Of a DNA stretch of 64,000 bases, positions 7,774 to 16,435 are shown in pieces. The position numbers were made by a program, and so were the translations under genes. Positions within the stretch are counted from its first letter, which is position 1. Each line of letters begins with the position of its first letter. Under the pieces are notes generated by a model. It made no database searches and was not told the DNA's origin. It was given only the letters and a program-made list of their open reading frames with translations. Source of the DNA: Alteribacter lacisalsi. GTDB taxonomy: Bacteria; Bacillota; Bacilli; Bacillales; Salisediminibacteriaceae. Location: the NCBI RefSeq assembly GCF_003226345.1, contig NZ_PDOF01000001.1, forward strand, positions 372,001 to 436,000, in the 5' to 3' direction.

Positions 7774-9009
7774 TTACTGACGGATCCATTTAAGGATTTC
7801 TTTAGGTGTTGCATTTTTACCATAAAGAAGAATTCCGGTTTTGAAAATCTTTCCGGCAATCTTCATAATAATCCAGATGGATACAGCCATCACAGCGAGA
7901 GCAAGGATGATTTCAATCCACGGCCACTGATCGAGTAGACTCAACCTTAGAATCAGAATGGCAGGAGAGGTGATTGGAATGAAGGACGTCACCTGTGCAA
8001 GCGTACCAGACGGGTCTGAGAGTACTGGTCCGATGAGAACAAACGGGAGAAACGGCAGCATCATGATGATTCCCTGGAAGTTGCTGGACGCATTCACGTC
8101 TTCCGCTGTCGCGCCGAGACTTACGAAGATGGCGGCAAACATAAGATAACCGGCGATGGCGATGACCAGAAGCAGAATGAGTTCAGGGACAAACAGGTAG
8201 TTAAAGACCGGGATATCCGTCTGCCACTGGACGAGAGGCAGGGCGACGGCGGCCCAGAAGAGAACCTGAACGATTCCGAGTACAAAGTAGCCGATTATTT
8301 TCCCCTGCATCAGGTCACCAGGTGTAACAGAGGAGAGCACCATTTCAGATACTTTCTCTTTTTTCTCCTGGGAAGCGCTCTGGAAAATCATCATACCCGT
8401 AAACATGATTGCAAACAGGATTGCTCCGGCAAAAAGACCAGGTACAAGTCGTTCCATCGGATCAGCCGCAGCTGTTTCTCCGGCTGCTGCATCCGTATCG
8501 GCTTCGGGTGCGGCAGCAGTTACAGGGGTCAGCCCGGCACCGCCTGCTGCCGCTTCGGCGTCACTCCCCGAGAGGCCGAAATTCTCCAGCTGAAGCTGGC
8601 GGAGGGGCTGCTCAAGGGCGTTAAAACGGAAAGCGGTCATGTCGTTTAGATCCTCACTGAGGTAAACAGGAAACATTCCTTCCTCCACGTTTTCATCCGT
8701 AAGCCGAATGACGACCGTCTCCGATGAACCTTCCAGTTCACTGAATACCTCTTCTTCGCTTTCAAAAGAGGCGCTGGTACTGACAGTCATATTATTCTGG
8801 TCAATCGCACCTGCCGCCTGATCCCAGACGCCGGTCCGGTCGTCCACAAGAACCGTAAGCATCTCGTCTGACGGGTCAGAGGTAAACATAGCCGGAACGG
8901 TAAAAAAGAAAACAAAAATAGCAGGGGTGAGCAACAGGGAGATAAAGTACGATTTGTTCATCATATTCCGCTTCATTTCCCACTTGGCGACTTTCATACT
9001 ATTTCTCAA
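7774..9009 (-). CDS. ABC transporter permease, NatB/YhaP type
   Basis: 411 aa ABC-2 permease. One N-terminal membrane segment (about 20-40), a ~150-residue extracytoplasmic domain, then five to six segments from about residue 190 with the QEKKEKVSEMVLSS cytoplasmic motif characteristic of NatB-like Na+ or drug exporters. The extracytoplasmic loop ends in an Ala/Glu/Asp-rich low-complexity stretch (about 155-188). The TTG at 9009 has AAGGAGG 9 nt upstream and overlaps the ATPase gene by 11 bp; an in-frame ATG at 8997 is the alternative. Forms an exporter with the upstream ATPase; Na+ as substrate is inferred from similarity to YhaP/NatB. Confidence 0.85.
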   Translation of the reverse strand: MRNSMKVAKWEMKRNMMNKSYFISLLLTPAIFVFFFTVPAMFTSDPSDEMLTVLVDDRTGVWDQAAGAIDQNNMTVSTSASFESEEEVFSELEGSSETVVIRLTDENVEEGMFPVYLSEDLNDMTAFRFNALEQPLRQLQLENFGLSGSDAEAAAGGAGLTPVTAAAPEADTDAAAGETAAADPMERLVPGLFAGAILFAIMFTGMMIFQSASQEKKEKVSEMVLSSVTPGDLMQGKIIGYFVLGIVQVLFWAAVALPLVQWQTDIPVFNYLFVPELILLLVIAIAGYLMFAAIFVSLGATAEDVNASSNFQGIIMMLPFLPFVLIGPVLSDPSGTLAQVTSFIPITSPAILILRLSLLDQWPWIEIILALAVMAVSIWIIMKIAGKIFKTGILLYGKNATPKEILKWIRQ

Positions 9010-9931
9010 TCAGATCAGCCTCCTTCTCACCGAGTCTGTCGGTTGCGATTCCAATGAAAATCTCATGAAGACTGATCCGGTCAATAGAGAGTTCCTGAAT
9101 ATCAAGATCCACCGGCAGCTCGCTGAGCCAGGTCGGGACATGTGTGTCTCTGTCGAGATGAAGAACGGAAACACCTTCATCCACCTCAGCACGCTGCACG
9201 CCGGAAAGCTGCTCCAGCCGTTTTCGCACATTCGTGCCGCGGATCGTACATTTGAAATTGGCATACTCGCTTTTTACATCATCAAGTGTTCCGTAGATCA
9301 CCTTTTTCCCCCGGTGAATCATATACAGACGGTCGCACAGTTCCTCAACGAGGTTCATCTGGTGGGAGGAGAGCAGAATAGCGGTTCCTTCGTCTGCCAA
9401 ACTGCGGATTTCTTCTTTAAAAAGCTCCTGGCTTACCGGATCAAGACCGGAAAAGGGTTCATCTAAGATCAGAAGTTCCGGTTCATGAATAATTGACGCG
9501 ATAAATTGTACTTTTTGCCCCATTCCTTTGGAAAGTTCTTCGACAGAGGTCTTTTCTTTTCCCTCGAGGTCAAATTTTTTCAGGTAGTGAAGAGCTCGTT
9601 CACGGGCTTTTTTTGCCGGGTAATCTTTCAACTCCGCAAAGTAGAGAAGAATGTCCATCACCTTCACGTTTTTATACAGGCCCCTCTCCTCGGGGAGGTA
9701 GCCGATTTTATGCCGGGGAACGGTTCCTTTATCAAAACCACGAAAATTTATACTGCCTTCATCCGGATACATAATCCCCATAATATTGCGGATCGTAGTG
9801 GATTTTCCGGCTCCGTTCGGACCAAGCACCGCCATAATCTCTCCTTTATGTACATCAAAAGAGATATCACTGATGATTTGTCTGTCTTTAAATGATTTTC
9901 CAAGATTCTCAACCCTCAAAACTCTCTCCAA
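8999..9931 (-). CDS. ABC transporter ATP-binding protein, NatA/YhaQ type
   Basis: Energises the adjacent permease. Walker A GPNGAGKST, Q-loop region, signature LSKGMGQKV and Walker B LLILDEPFSGLD are all present, then a C-terminal ~80-residue regulatory domain typical of ABC-2 exporters. The start is taken as TTG at 9931, which has GGGAAGGTGAG upstream; an in-frame ATG at 9952 has only a weak site. The pair resembles B. subtilis yhaQ-yhaP. Divergent from the BCCT gene across a 190-bp gap. Confidence 0.87.
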   Translation of the reverse strand: MERVLRVENLGKSFKDRQIISDISFDVHKGEIMAVLGPNGAGKSTTIRNIMGIMYPDEGSINFRGFDKGTVPRHKIGYLPEERGLYKNVKVMDILLYFAELKDYPAKKARERALHYLKKFDLEGKEKTSVEELSKGMGQKVQFIASIIHEPELLILDEPFSGLDPVSQELFKEEIRSLADEGTAILLSSHQMNLVEELCDRLYMIHRGKKVIYGTLDDVKSEYANFKCTIRGTNVRKRLEQLSGVQRAEVDEGVSVLHLDRDTHVPTWLSELPVDLDIQELSIDRISLHEIFIGIATDRLGEKEADLIEK

Positions 9932-10123
9932 AGTTCTCACCTTCCCTGTCATAATACTTCTTTTGTATTACGAATGAAAACGGTTAAGGTTCCGTTTTTT
10001 TCGAAAAACTTTTGTCCGATTTTGTTATTTACGGTAGAAAAACTTGAATAAGGGTAACATAACCTTAATCGGGTTTCTGAGGAATTATTCACAGGAAAAA
10101 AGGCTTAGGAGAGGGTGGGAATT

Positions 10124-11617
10124 GTGAAAGGGAATTTTACAATTGTTTTGAAAGTATCTGTAGCTCTGGCAGCAGCATTTGTTCTCGTCGGCGTCCTGAT
10201 TCCCGATAGACTGGAAACAGCAATGGCCACAGCACAGACATTTATGTTTGAAACCTTCGGCTGGTATTATCAGATTCTGACAACGAGCTTGTTCATTTTT
10301 GCGATCTGGCTGGCATTCAGTAAATACGGAAAAGTGAAGCTCGGGGGACCGAAAGAGAAACCTGAGTTTACAAGGCCGGTATGGTTCAGTATGCTGTTCT
10401 CGGCCGGAATTGGAATCGGCCTTCTCTTTTACGGTGTGAGCGAGCCGATTGCCCACTTTGCGGATCCTCCCCGTGGAGATGGAGGCACGGAAGAAGCGGC
10501 AGTGAACGGGGTGCGCTACACGTGGCTTCACTGGGGGCTCCATGCGTGGTCCATCTACGCCCTTGTTGCCCTGGCCCTCGCCCTGCAGCAGTTCCGCTAT
10601 AAAGCGCCTGGTCTGATGAGCACGACACTCAGCCCAATATTCGGGGACAGAATGAAAGGCGGATGGGGAAATGCTGTTGACGTGATTGCTGTTTTTGCGA
10701 CCCTGTTCGGAGTAGCCGCTTCGCTCGGTCTCGGTTCACAGCAGATTAACTCAGGACTTGTTTTCCTGTTTGATATTCCATACAACTTCACTGTTCAGCT
10801 TATCATTATGACAATCATTACGGTCATCTTTGTGATCTCGGCTTCAACCGGTATTAAAAAAGGAATCAAATATCTGAGTACGATCAACATGTCTATTACC
10901 GGTCTGCTCCTGTTATTTGTTTTTATCGTAGGGCCGACACTTTTCCTTTTGAACATGTTTACTTCCTCTCTTGGAAGCTATCTGCGCACGTTCTTTGATA
11001 TGGGTCTCAGGATGAGTCCTGTAGATGAACAGGAGGCAGGATGGACGCAGGTCTGGACTGTTTTCTACTGGGCATGGTGGATTTCGTGGACGCCTTTCGT
11101 CGGGATGTTCGTTGCCCGTGTCTCGCGGGGACGTACAATCAGGGAGTTTATTGCAGGGGTTATTCTTGCACCGAGTCTGGTAACTTTCATCTGGTTTGCC
11201 GTTTTCGGAGGAACGGGGATTTATATGGAGCTTTACGAAGGCCTGAATGTTTCCGGTCAGGAGCTGGAAACCGCCCTGTTTTACGTTTTTCAGGAGCTCC
11301 CTTTCACGATGATTATTTCAGCCTTTACGATTATCATCATCACGATTTTTTTCGTCACTACGGCTGACTCAGCTACGTTTGTTCTGGGCATGCAGTCTAC
11401 GGGAGGAAACCTGAACCCGCCGGTAAAAATTAAAATCCTCTGGGGCTTTATTTTCGTATCGGCAACGGCCGTTCTCCTCGCTGCAGGAGGTCTTGACGCG
11501 TTTCAGACAGCGATCGTTGTGAGTGCTTTTCCATTATCCTTTATTCTGATTCTCATGTGTGTAGGGATCGTGAAGACCTTGAGCGATGAGAAAAACATGA
11601 AAATCAGAAGAAAATAA
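10124..11617 (+). CDS. BCCT family betaine/choline/carnitine-type transporter
   Basis: Secondary transporter for quaternary ammonium osmolytes, typically Na+-coupled betaine uptake. About 497 aa, 12 membrane segments. The N-terminal FTRPVWFSMLFSAGIGIGLLF region and the tryptophan-rich WAWWISWTPF segment form the family's substrate box. GIGIG (not the Asp form) favours a betaine-type, cation-symported substrate as in OpuD/BetP (known for the family). GTG at 10124 is preferred because AGGAGAGGG lies 7-9 nt upstream; GTG 10115 is too close. No long cytoplasmic tail is present, so regulation is probably transcriptional. Confidence 0.9.
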   Translation: MKGNFTIVLKVSVALAAAFVLVGVLIPDRLETAMATAQTFMFETFGWYYQILTTSLFIFAIWLAFSKYGKVKLGGPKEKPEFTRPVWFSMLFSAGIGIGLLFYGVSEPIAHFADPPRGDGGTEEAAVNGVRYTWLHWGLHAWSIYALVALALALQQFRYKAPGLMSTTLSPIFGDRMKGGWGNAVDVIAVFATLFGVAASLGLGSQQINSGLVFLFDIPYNFTVQLIIMTIITVIFVISASTGIKKGIKYLSTINMSITGLLLLFVFIVGPTLFLLNMFTSSLGSYLRTFFDMGLRMSPVDEQEAGWTQVWTVFYWAWWISWTPFVGMFVARVSRGRTIREFIAGVILAPSLVTFIWFAVFGGTGIYMELYEGLNVSGQELETALFYVFQELPFTMIISAFTIIIITIFFVTTADSATFVLGMQSTGGNLNPPVKIKILWGFIFVSATAVLLAAGGLDAFQTAIVVSAFPLSFILILMCVGIVKTLSDEKNMKIRRK

Positions 11618-11627
11618 AGCTGTAATG

Positions 11628-11657
11628 ACCCTGCCCCTAATCTGGAGCAGGGTTTTT
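11628..11657 (+). terminator. Terminator after the BCCT gene
   Basis: ACCCTGC / GCAGGGT stem with a 12-nt loop and TTTTTG. Confidence 0.75.
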
Positions 11658-11839
11658 GTATGGGGGTATCGAAGTATGAGAGGAAAGCCCCCCCTTTGGG
11701 AAATAACTGTTTACATTGGGGGATTTTGGGTATTGGTACACTAGTGAAACGAAACGGAATTGAACACGAGCAGCAAAGAGCGCTTACATCACGAATAAGA
11801 AATCATGCAGGTTGGAAAGTCAGGATCCGGAGGCAGGCT

Positions 11840-12571
11840 ATGATTAATCGATTGGCATATATTTTACTTGTTGCAGGCCTGGCTGTTGCAGGCTGGAGTG
11901 CGTTCCAGTGGTATTCTGGAACAGCTGGAGTCAGCCTTGACCCAGAACGGGCACAGGCTGTGGATGAAAACTGGAGCGATACGTCGTTTCAGGAAGTTTA
12001 CCAAGTCATTGAAATGGACAGTCTGGAGGACCTTCCGGCTTTCGGATCAGTTTCAGACGAGCCGCCGCTCATTACTGAGATTGAGGAGCAGTCTGACGGT
12101 ACTGTAAGGGAGGAATACCCTTACGAAGCGGGGGACGAGGCTGGAGAACTGATTATTCCGAGACTGGATCGTATTTATGACGTTTTCTGGGGGACAGATG
12201 ATGAGACTCTTGACCAGGGAGTCGGATACCATGAAGGCGACTTTACGACACCACCTGATGGCTTGAGACACACTGTTTTATCAGGACACCGGGATACGGT
12301 ATTCCGGGAACTTGGAGAGCTTGAGGAAGGGGACCGGCTGTACGTGGAGTTTGAGGGTTCCCTGTACGAATATCAAATTCGGGATATCTGGATTACAGAC
12401 GCAGAGGACCGGACCGTGATCGTGGAGAAAGACAGCCCGACACTTACCCTGACGACCTGTTATCCGTTTAACTATTTCGGTTCTGCTCCTGACCGGTATA
12501 TTATTCAGGCAGAACTGACGGACATAACCGAAAAGGGTTCAGATGAAAACCTTGTTCGTGAAGAAGCATAA
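11840..12571 (+). CDS. Class D sortase
   Basis: Membrane-anchored transpeptidase. 243 aa from ATG 11840 (GGAGG at good spacing); upstream in-frame codons lack a start signal. One N-terminal membrane segment (about 5-24), an acidic linker, then the sortase beta-barrel (about 100-240) with catalytic H150 (LSGHRDT), C207 (TLTTCYPF) and R219 (APDRY). Class D sortases such as B. subtilis YhcS attach LPxTA-type proteins to the wall. No LPxT substrate gene is adjacent, so it may be an orphan serving distant substrates. Confidence 0.9.
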   Translation: MINRLAYILLVAGLAVAGWSAFQWYSGTAGVSLDPERAQAVDENWSDTSFQEVYQVIEMDSLEDLPAFGSVSDEPPLITEIEEQSDGTVREEYPYEAGDEAGELIIPRLDRIYDVFWGTDDETLDQGVGYHEGDFTTPPDGLRHTVLSGHRDTVFRELGELEEGDRLYVEFEGSLYEYQIRDIWITDAEDRTVIVEKDSPTLTLTTCYPFNYFGSAPDRYIIQAELTDITEKGSDENLVREEA

Positions 12572-12606
12572 AAGACTGGATCGCCAATGCGATGCGGTCT
12601 TTTTTG
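12571..12606 (+). terminator. Terminator after the sortase gene
   Basis: Two stacked stems, AAAGAC / GTCTTT and ATCGC / GCGAT with a CAAT loop, followed by T6. Begins at the stop codon. Confidence 0.75.
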
Positions 12607-12808
12607 CGATCAGCACGAAAATACATGCGTGTAAACGACAGCCGGCAAAAAAGCTGAAGTGCGGCGAAATCGGGCATTGTTCATAAACAAATAGGTTTTT
12701 ATTCATCATGTCAAATCCTCCTGCATGTGGTACGATCGTAAATGACTGATTTTTCTAACTTCTGAGGCTCGAGCCTATTGTACTGGAAAATTGTATATAT
12801 ATATAATA

Positions 12809-13396
12809 GAAGAAAACGGCTCGCCTGCAGGATTTACCGGTTTGCTTTTTGAACCCGGGGATGATGAAGCATGGATCCTCGGTCCGGTGTTTACATAAAA
12901 AGCCGATCATGCTGCAAATGTGGACCAGATTTTTTCCCTGATTGAAGAAGCAGGAAGAGCTGTGTTTCCGAGAATTCGTTTTTCCTTAAATGTGGGAAAC
13001 AAGCTGTCTTAAAACGCAGTCGTGATGCATGGCTGGCAAGAGAAGAGCCGCTCTATTGAAATGATGATTGCTCCTGCGAGCTTACCGGGGAATCGAAATT
13101 CATACACGATTGAAAAGCTGAGCGACGCGTCGGAGCACATTCATTTTGATGAAGCTGCCCGTCTGCTCGGTTCGCTTGACGGCTGGGAAGATCCGTCTGG
13201 TCAACTGAGGGATTATTTACTGAAGTTCCACATGAAAGCCGCCTGCATAACAGGAAATGGGTCACTTCTTGGAGCTGTAATGTGGGACCGGGTGGGTGAA
13301 TCAGACTTTGTCAGACTCGAAGATGTTGCCGTTCAGCCGGAAGCAAGAGAAAAGGGAATCGGCACAGAAAGTGTGTGTGTTACGAAAAGAGTTTAA
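12809..13396 (+). pseudogene. Broken tandem-GNAT acetyltransferase gene
   Basis: One reading phase carries protein-like sequence from 12809 to 13396, interrupted by TAA at 12896-12898 and 13010-13012. It begins GSPAGFTGLLFEPGDDEAWILGPVF, typical of the first half of a two-domain GNAT protein. After the second stop it runs through a second GNAT domain to motif A (LEDVAVQPEAREKGIGT, near 13318-13368) and then breaks: the acetyl-CoA loop is cut after GIGT and the rest of the domain is absent. The start is not identifiable. The next gene begins 28 bp later, suggesting a deletion joined them. The 200 bp before 12809 hold nothing else recognisable apart from an AT-rich (TA)n tract near 12793-12806. 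Confidence 0.75.
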
Positions 13397-13424
13397 TCAG
13401 ATAAAACGGAAAGGAGAGACGATA

Positions 13425-14438
13425 TTGAGAAATGCAGCACAGCGCTTTATCAGATTTGCTGAAGAAGAATGCCATGATGCAAGCCCCCTTTATGAATTCT
13501 TGTCCCAGAAAACATCGGACGATGAAGAGATGTTGGATCTTGCTTCGTCAGCAGCACAGTCAGGCCAGCCGATGCCGAACCTTTTCTTTGCTGCTGTACA
13601 TGCTGTTCTCCTCACAGGAACCGATCATCCACTTGCCAGATATTATCCGAGTCTCACGTCAGAGGCTGACCTTCCCGAAAAAAGCTGGAAAGCGTTCCGG
13701 GATTTCTGTGAGAAATACCAGGAGAAGATAAAAAGCATTATGCAGACCAGACGGGTACAGACAAATGAAATCCGGAGATGTGCCTACCTGTACCCGGTTT
13801 TCTGCCATATTTATGAGAAGACGGGGAAACCTCTTTCGATGATTGAGATCGGCACCAGTGCCGGCCTCCAATTGCTGTGGGACAGGTATGCATACTCTTA
13901 CGGCGGAACGAAGGTTTTCGGTAAAACCGATTCCCCCGTCCGGATTGATTCAGAAGTAACCGGATCGCTCAGCCTTCCCGATGCACCACCCCCTGTAGCT
14001 GCAAAAACAGGTGTGGATTTGAATGTGCTGGATGTGGGCAGTGAAGAGGACCGGCGCTGGCTTGATGCGTTAATTTGGCCGGAACATCATGAGAGGCGGG
14101 CGCTGTTTAAACAGGCGTCACGCCAGATGCAGGAAGAGAAAGTGTCTCTTGTGGAGGGAGACGGTGTTGCCCTGCTGCCGAAACTGGCATCAGGCATGCC
14201 GGATACCACTTCCCTTGTAATTTTTCACACGCATGTAGCCAATCAGATGCCGGAGGAAGTAAAAGAATCCCTGCTGGAAAGCGTGAGCGAGCTGGGACGT
14301 ATAAGAGAGGTATTTCACGTTTACAACAATATCAGTGACCGTCTGCTTCACCTTGATGCATATCGTCCAGGAAGCACAGACCATCAGACAATCGGAAAAA
14401 CGGACGGCCACGGCCGCTGGTTTGAATGGACGCTCTAG
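13425..14438 (+). CDS. DUF2332 family protein
   Basis: 337 aa from TTG 13425, which has AAAGGAGAG at 6-nt spacing; in-frame codons further upstream overlap the GNAT relic and lack a ribosome binding site. DUF2332 proteins are uncharacterised. This copy shows the family hallmarks LARYYPSL, a Rossmann-like MIEIGTSAGLQLLWDRY (about 150-166), WLDALIWPEHHERR, and VIFHTHVANQM near residue 270. The GTSAG loop suggests a methyltransferase-like fold, but no activity is known. Cytosolic. Confidence 0.8.
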   Translation: MRNAAQRFIRFAEEECHDASPLYEFLSQKTSDDEEMLDLASSAAQSGQPMPNLFFAAVHAVLLTGTDHPLARYYPSLTSEADLPEKSWKAFRDFCEKYQEKIKSIMQTRRVQTNEIRRCAYLYPVFCHIYEKTGKPLSMIEIGTSAGLQLLWDRYAYSYGGTKVFGKTDSPVRIDSEVTGSLSLPDAPPPVAAKTGVDLNVLDVGSEEDRRWLDALIWPEHHERRALFKQASRQMQEEKVSLVEGDGVALLPKLASGMPDTTSLVIFHTHVANQMPEEVKESLLESVSELGRIREVFHVYNNISDRLLHLDAYRPGSTDHQTIGKTDGHGRWFEWTL

Positions 14439-14520
14439 GCTGTTACAGCAGGATGGTTAGCTGATTACATGTTCATCCTGTACCGGCATTTCGAGATTGC
14501 AGTAAAATAAGGAACTTACG

Positions 14521-14554
14521 TCCTGCCTGGAGGTACCTTCAGGCAGGATTCTTA
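14521..14554 (+). terminator. Terminator after the DUF2332 gene
   Basis: TCCTGCCTG / CAGGCAGGA stem enclosing AGGTACCT, followed by TTCTTAG. Strong stem, short T-run. Confidence 0.6.
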
Positions 14555-14718
14555 GTATGGCAAGAAAAGAAGGTCATGCACGCGGAACAAATAAACGTCT
14601 CCCTGAACTCCTCCCCAGGCCCTGGAGCTCTGCATAAATAGAGTGGACAGGACATATAGTGTAGCGAGTGCAGACAACCTGTATGACTGCAATTTTTATA
14701 CAGACAGGCGGGGGAGAT

Positions 14719-15540
14719 ATGGCAAAACGAATCGATAAAATAAAACGAATGATGGACGAAAAAAGAAAGCAGCGCCAGCCCGGACGGGTAAGAGAAGGGG
14801 AGAAAAGACGGGACAGGGCGACGGTTCCCTGGGTTCAGTCGAGCCATGATGAGGCTCGGGAAGAAACGGACTTTTACCGCCCGAAAGTTCGGAGGATGGA
14901 TGAGGAAGGCAATCCTGAACCTCTCATTAAAAAAGAGCGGATTATGTTTCAGGTGCTTGCCAGCGTCTGTCTTCTGCTTGTGACGGCGATTCTGTTCAGT
15001 ATGCCTGCGGGGCAGTTCGACCAGGCCCGGCAGTTTGTTTACAACTCGTTTAACCATGAGTTCGAGTTTACCGCGGTTGCCGGCTGGTACGAAGACCAGT
15101 TTGGACGGCCGCTTGCACTGTTGCCCCCGAGTATGGAAGTGGCACCGGAGCCTGAAGGAAGTGAACTGGAATATGCTTCTGCTCTTCCGGCAACAGGGAC
15201 GATTGCCCAGTCTTTCTCTCAGAACGGCCGGGGAATATACGTGGAAACCGACCTGGATGAAACTGTCGAGGCAGTCAAAAGCGGTGTCATTCGTTTTGTA
15301 GGAGAGGACGAAGAGCAGGAATGGGGAAAAACCGTTGTAATCAGCCACTACGATGGAGGAGAATCGTGGTACGGAATGCTTGATAACATTCAGGTGAACC
15401 TTTATGACCACGTAGAGGCAGGTGATCTGGTTGGGTACGTCTCCCCTGCCCGTGACAATGAAGCGATCGGCGTTTATTACTTTGCTCTTAAGGAAGGGGA
15501 AACATTTGTCGACCCGATTGATGTGATTCCGCTTGATTAG
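14719..15540 (+). CDS. spoIVFA: Stage IV sporulation protein FA (M23-like)
   Basis: Membrane protein that scaffolds and inhibits SpoIVFB in the outer forespore membrane until the SpoIVB signal arrives. 273 aa; ATG 14719 after GGGGGAG. Basic N-terminal cytoplasmic region, one membrane segment (about 78-95), then a C-terminal LytM/M23-like fold (about 160-270). The HxxxD and HxH zinc ligands of true endopeptidases are not evident, as expected for SpoIVFA. It overlaps spoIVFB by 8 bp. This pair is a clear sign of an endospore former. Confidence 0.92.
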   Translation: MAKRIDKIKRMMDEKRKQRQPGRVREGEKRRDRATVPWVQSSHDEAREETDFYRPKVRRMDEEGNPEPLIKKERIMFQVLASVCLLLVTAILFSMPAGQFDQARQFVYNSFNHEFEFTAVAGWYEDQFGRPLALLPPSMEVAPEPEGSELEYASALPATGTIAQSFSQNGRGIYVETDLDETVEAVKSGVIRFVGEDEEQEWGKTVVISHYDGGESWYGMLDNIQVNLYDHVEAGDLVGYVSPARDNEAIGVYYFALKEGETFVDPIDVIPLD

Positions 15541-16375
15541 TCTCCTTCGACTTGTTAAAGTCCACCCCCTGTTCTGGCTTGTGCTCGGAACAGGGATCGT
15601 AACTGGGTATTTTAAAGAAGTTGCCATGCTTTTCTCCATTGTTTTCATACATGAAATGGGTCATGCGGTCATGGCCAGAAAATTCGGCTGGCGGCTTACG
15701 AAAGTGGAGCTCCTTCCCTTTGGCGGTGTGGCCGAAACCGAGGAGTACGGAAACCGGCCGGTAAAAGAAGAACTTCTTGTAGTACTGGCGGGTCCCATCC
15801 AGCATCTCTGGCTGATGGGCCTTAGTTTTTTCCTTCTTCCAATGTCCTGGTGGAGTGCGGCGGACCACCAAGTCTTTCTTTTTCATAACCTCACCATACT
15901 TCTGTTTAATCTGCTTCCGGTTAAGCCTCTTGATGGAGGAAAGCTGGTTTTTGTTCTGCAGAGCGCGCTGATGCCCTACAGGCAGGCGATGACCGTCTCC
16001 TTTTATTTTTCACTCGCCGTTCTGGCCGCCCTTTCAGTCACAGCATTAGCACTTCTGCCGTTTCATTTAAATCTGATTGTAGTACTTGCTTTTCTCGCCA
16101 TTCACCATTATCTTGAATGGCGGCAGCGGCATTTTATCTTCATGCGTTTTCTGATCGAACGGCGGGATAAAAAGACAGGTGTACCTGAAAAGCTGAGACC
16201 TGTGTTTGTCAGCGGCAATGAACAGGTAGCAGACGTGATCAGGCAGTTTCGCCGGGACTGCCGGCATGTGATCATAAAAAAGGATTCGGGAGATGCGGCG
16301 GAGGAACAGACTGTAGTTGATGCTTTTTTTCATAAAGATAAAAGAATGTGCCCTGTAGGCTCTCTGTTTCTGTAG
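15533..16375 (+). CDS. spoIVFB: Stage IV sporulation protein FB, intramembrane metalloprotease
   Basis: M50 site-2 protease that cleaves pro-sigma-K during sporulation. 280 aa; TTG start overlapping the spoIVFA stop by 8 bp, implying coupling. Membrane segments with the zinc motif HEMGH near residues 40-44, the LLPFGGV loop near 61-67, and the third ligand in VKPLDGGK (about 130-137). A C-terminal ~80-residue cytoplasmic region beginning MRFLIERRDKK resembles the SpoIVFB CBS domain region. Next gene begins 60 bp downstream. Confidence 0.93.
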   Translation: MISLLRLVKVHPLFWLVLGTGIVTGYFKEVAMLFSIVFIHEMGHAVMARKFGWRLTKVELLPFGGVAETEEYGNRPVKEELLVVLAGPIQHLWLMGLSFFLLPMSWWSAADHQVFLFHNLTILLFNLLPVKPLDGGKLVFVLQSALMPYRQAMTVSFYFSLAVLAALSVTALALLPFHLNLIVVLAFLAIHHYLEWRQRHFIFMRFLIERRDKKTGVPEKLRPVFVSGNEQVADVIRQFRRDCRHVIIKKDSGDAAEEQTVVDAFFHKDKRMCPVGSLFL

Positions 16376-16435
16376 CCGTCAGGGCTTTTCGTGTATAATA
16401 CGAACCAGCATAAAGAAGAAACGGAGCGAAAGCCG

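Noticed and set aside
13022-13396. Intact 124-codon acetyltransferase gene
   Set aside because: It begins just after an in-frame stop within a longer GNAT-like phase, lacks a ribosome binding site and ends before the domain is complete, so it is part of a pseudogene.
14539-15648. 369-codon minus-strand open frame
   Set aside because: It lies antisense to spoIVFA, which has a clear ribosome binding site, family match and operon context. The antisense translation is basic, His/Cys-rich and resembles no family.
16391-16435. Upstream GTG start for RNase G
   Set aside because: It overlaps a TATAAT hexamer and has no ribosome binding site; GTG 16436 fits the usual family N terminus.
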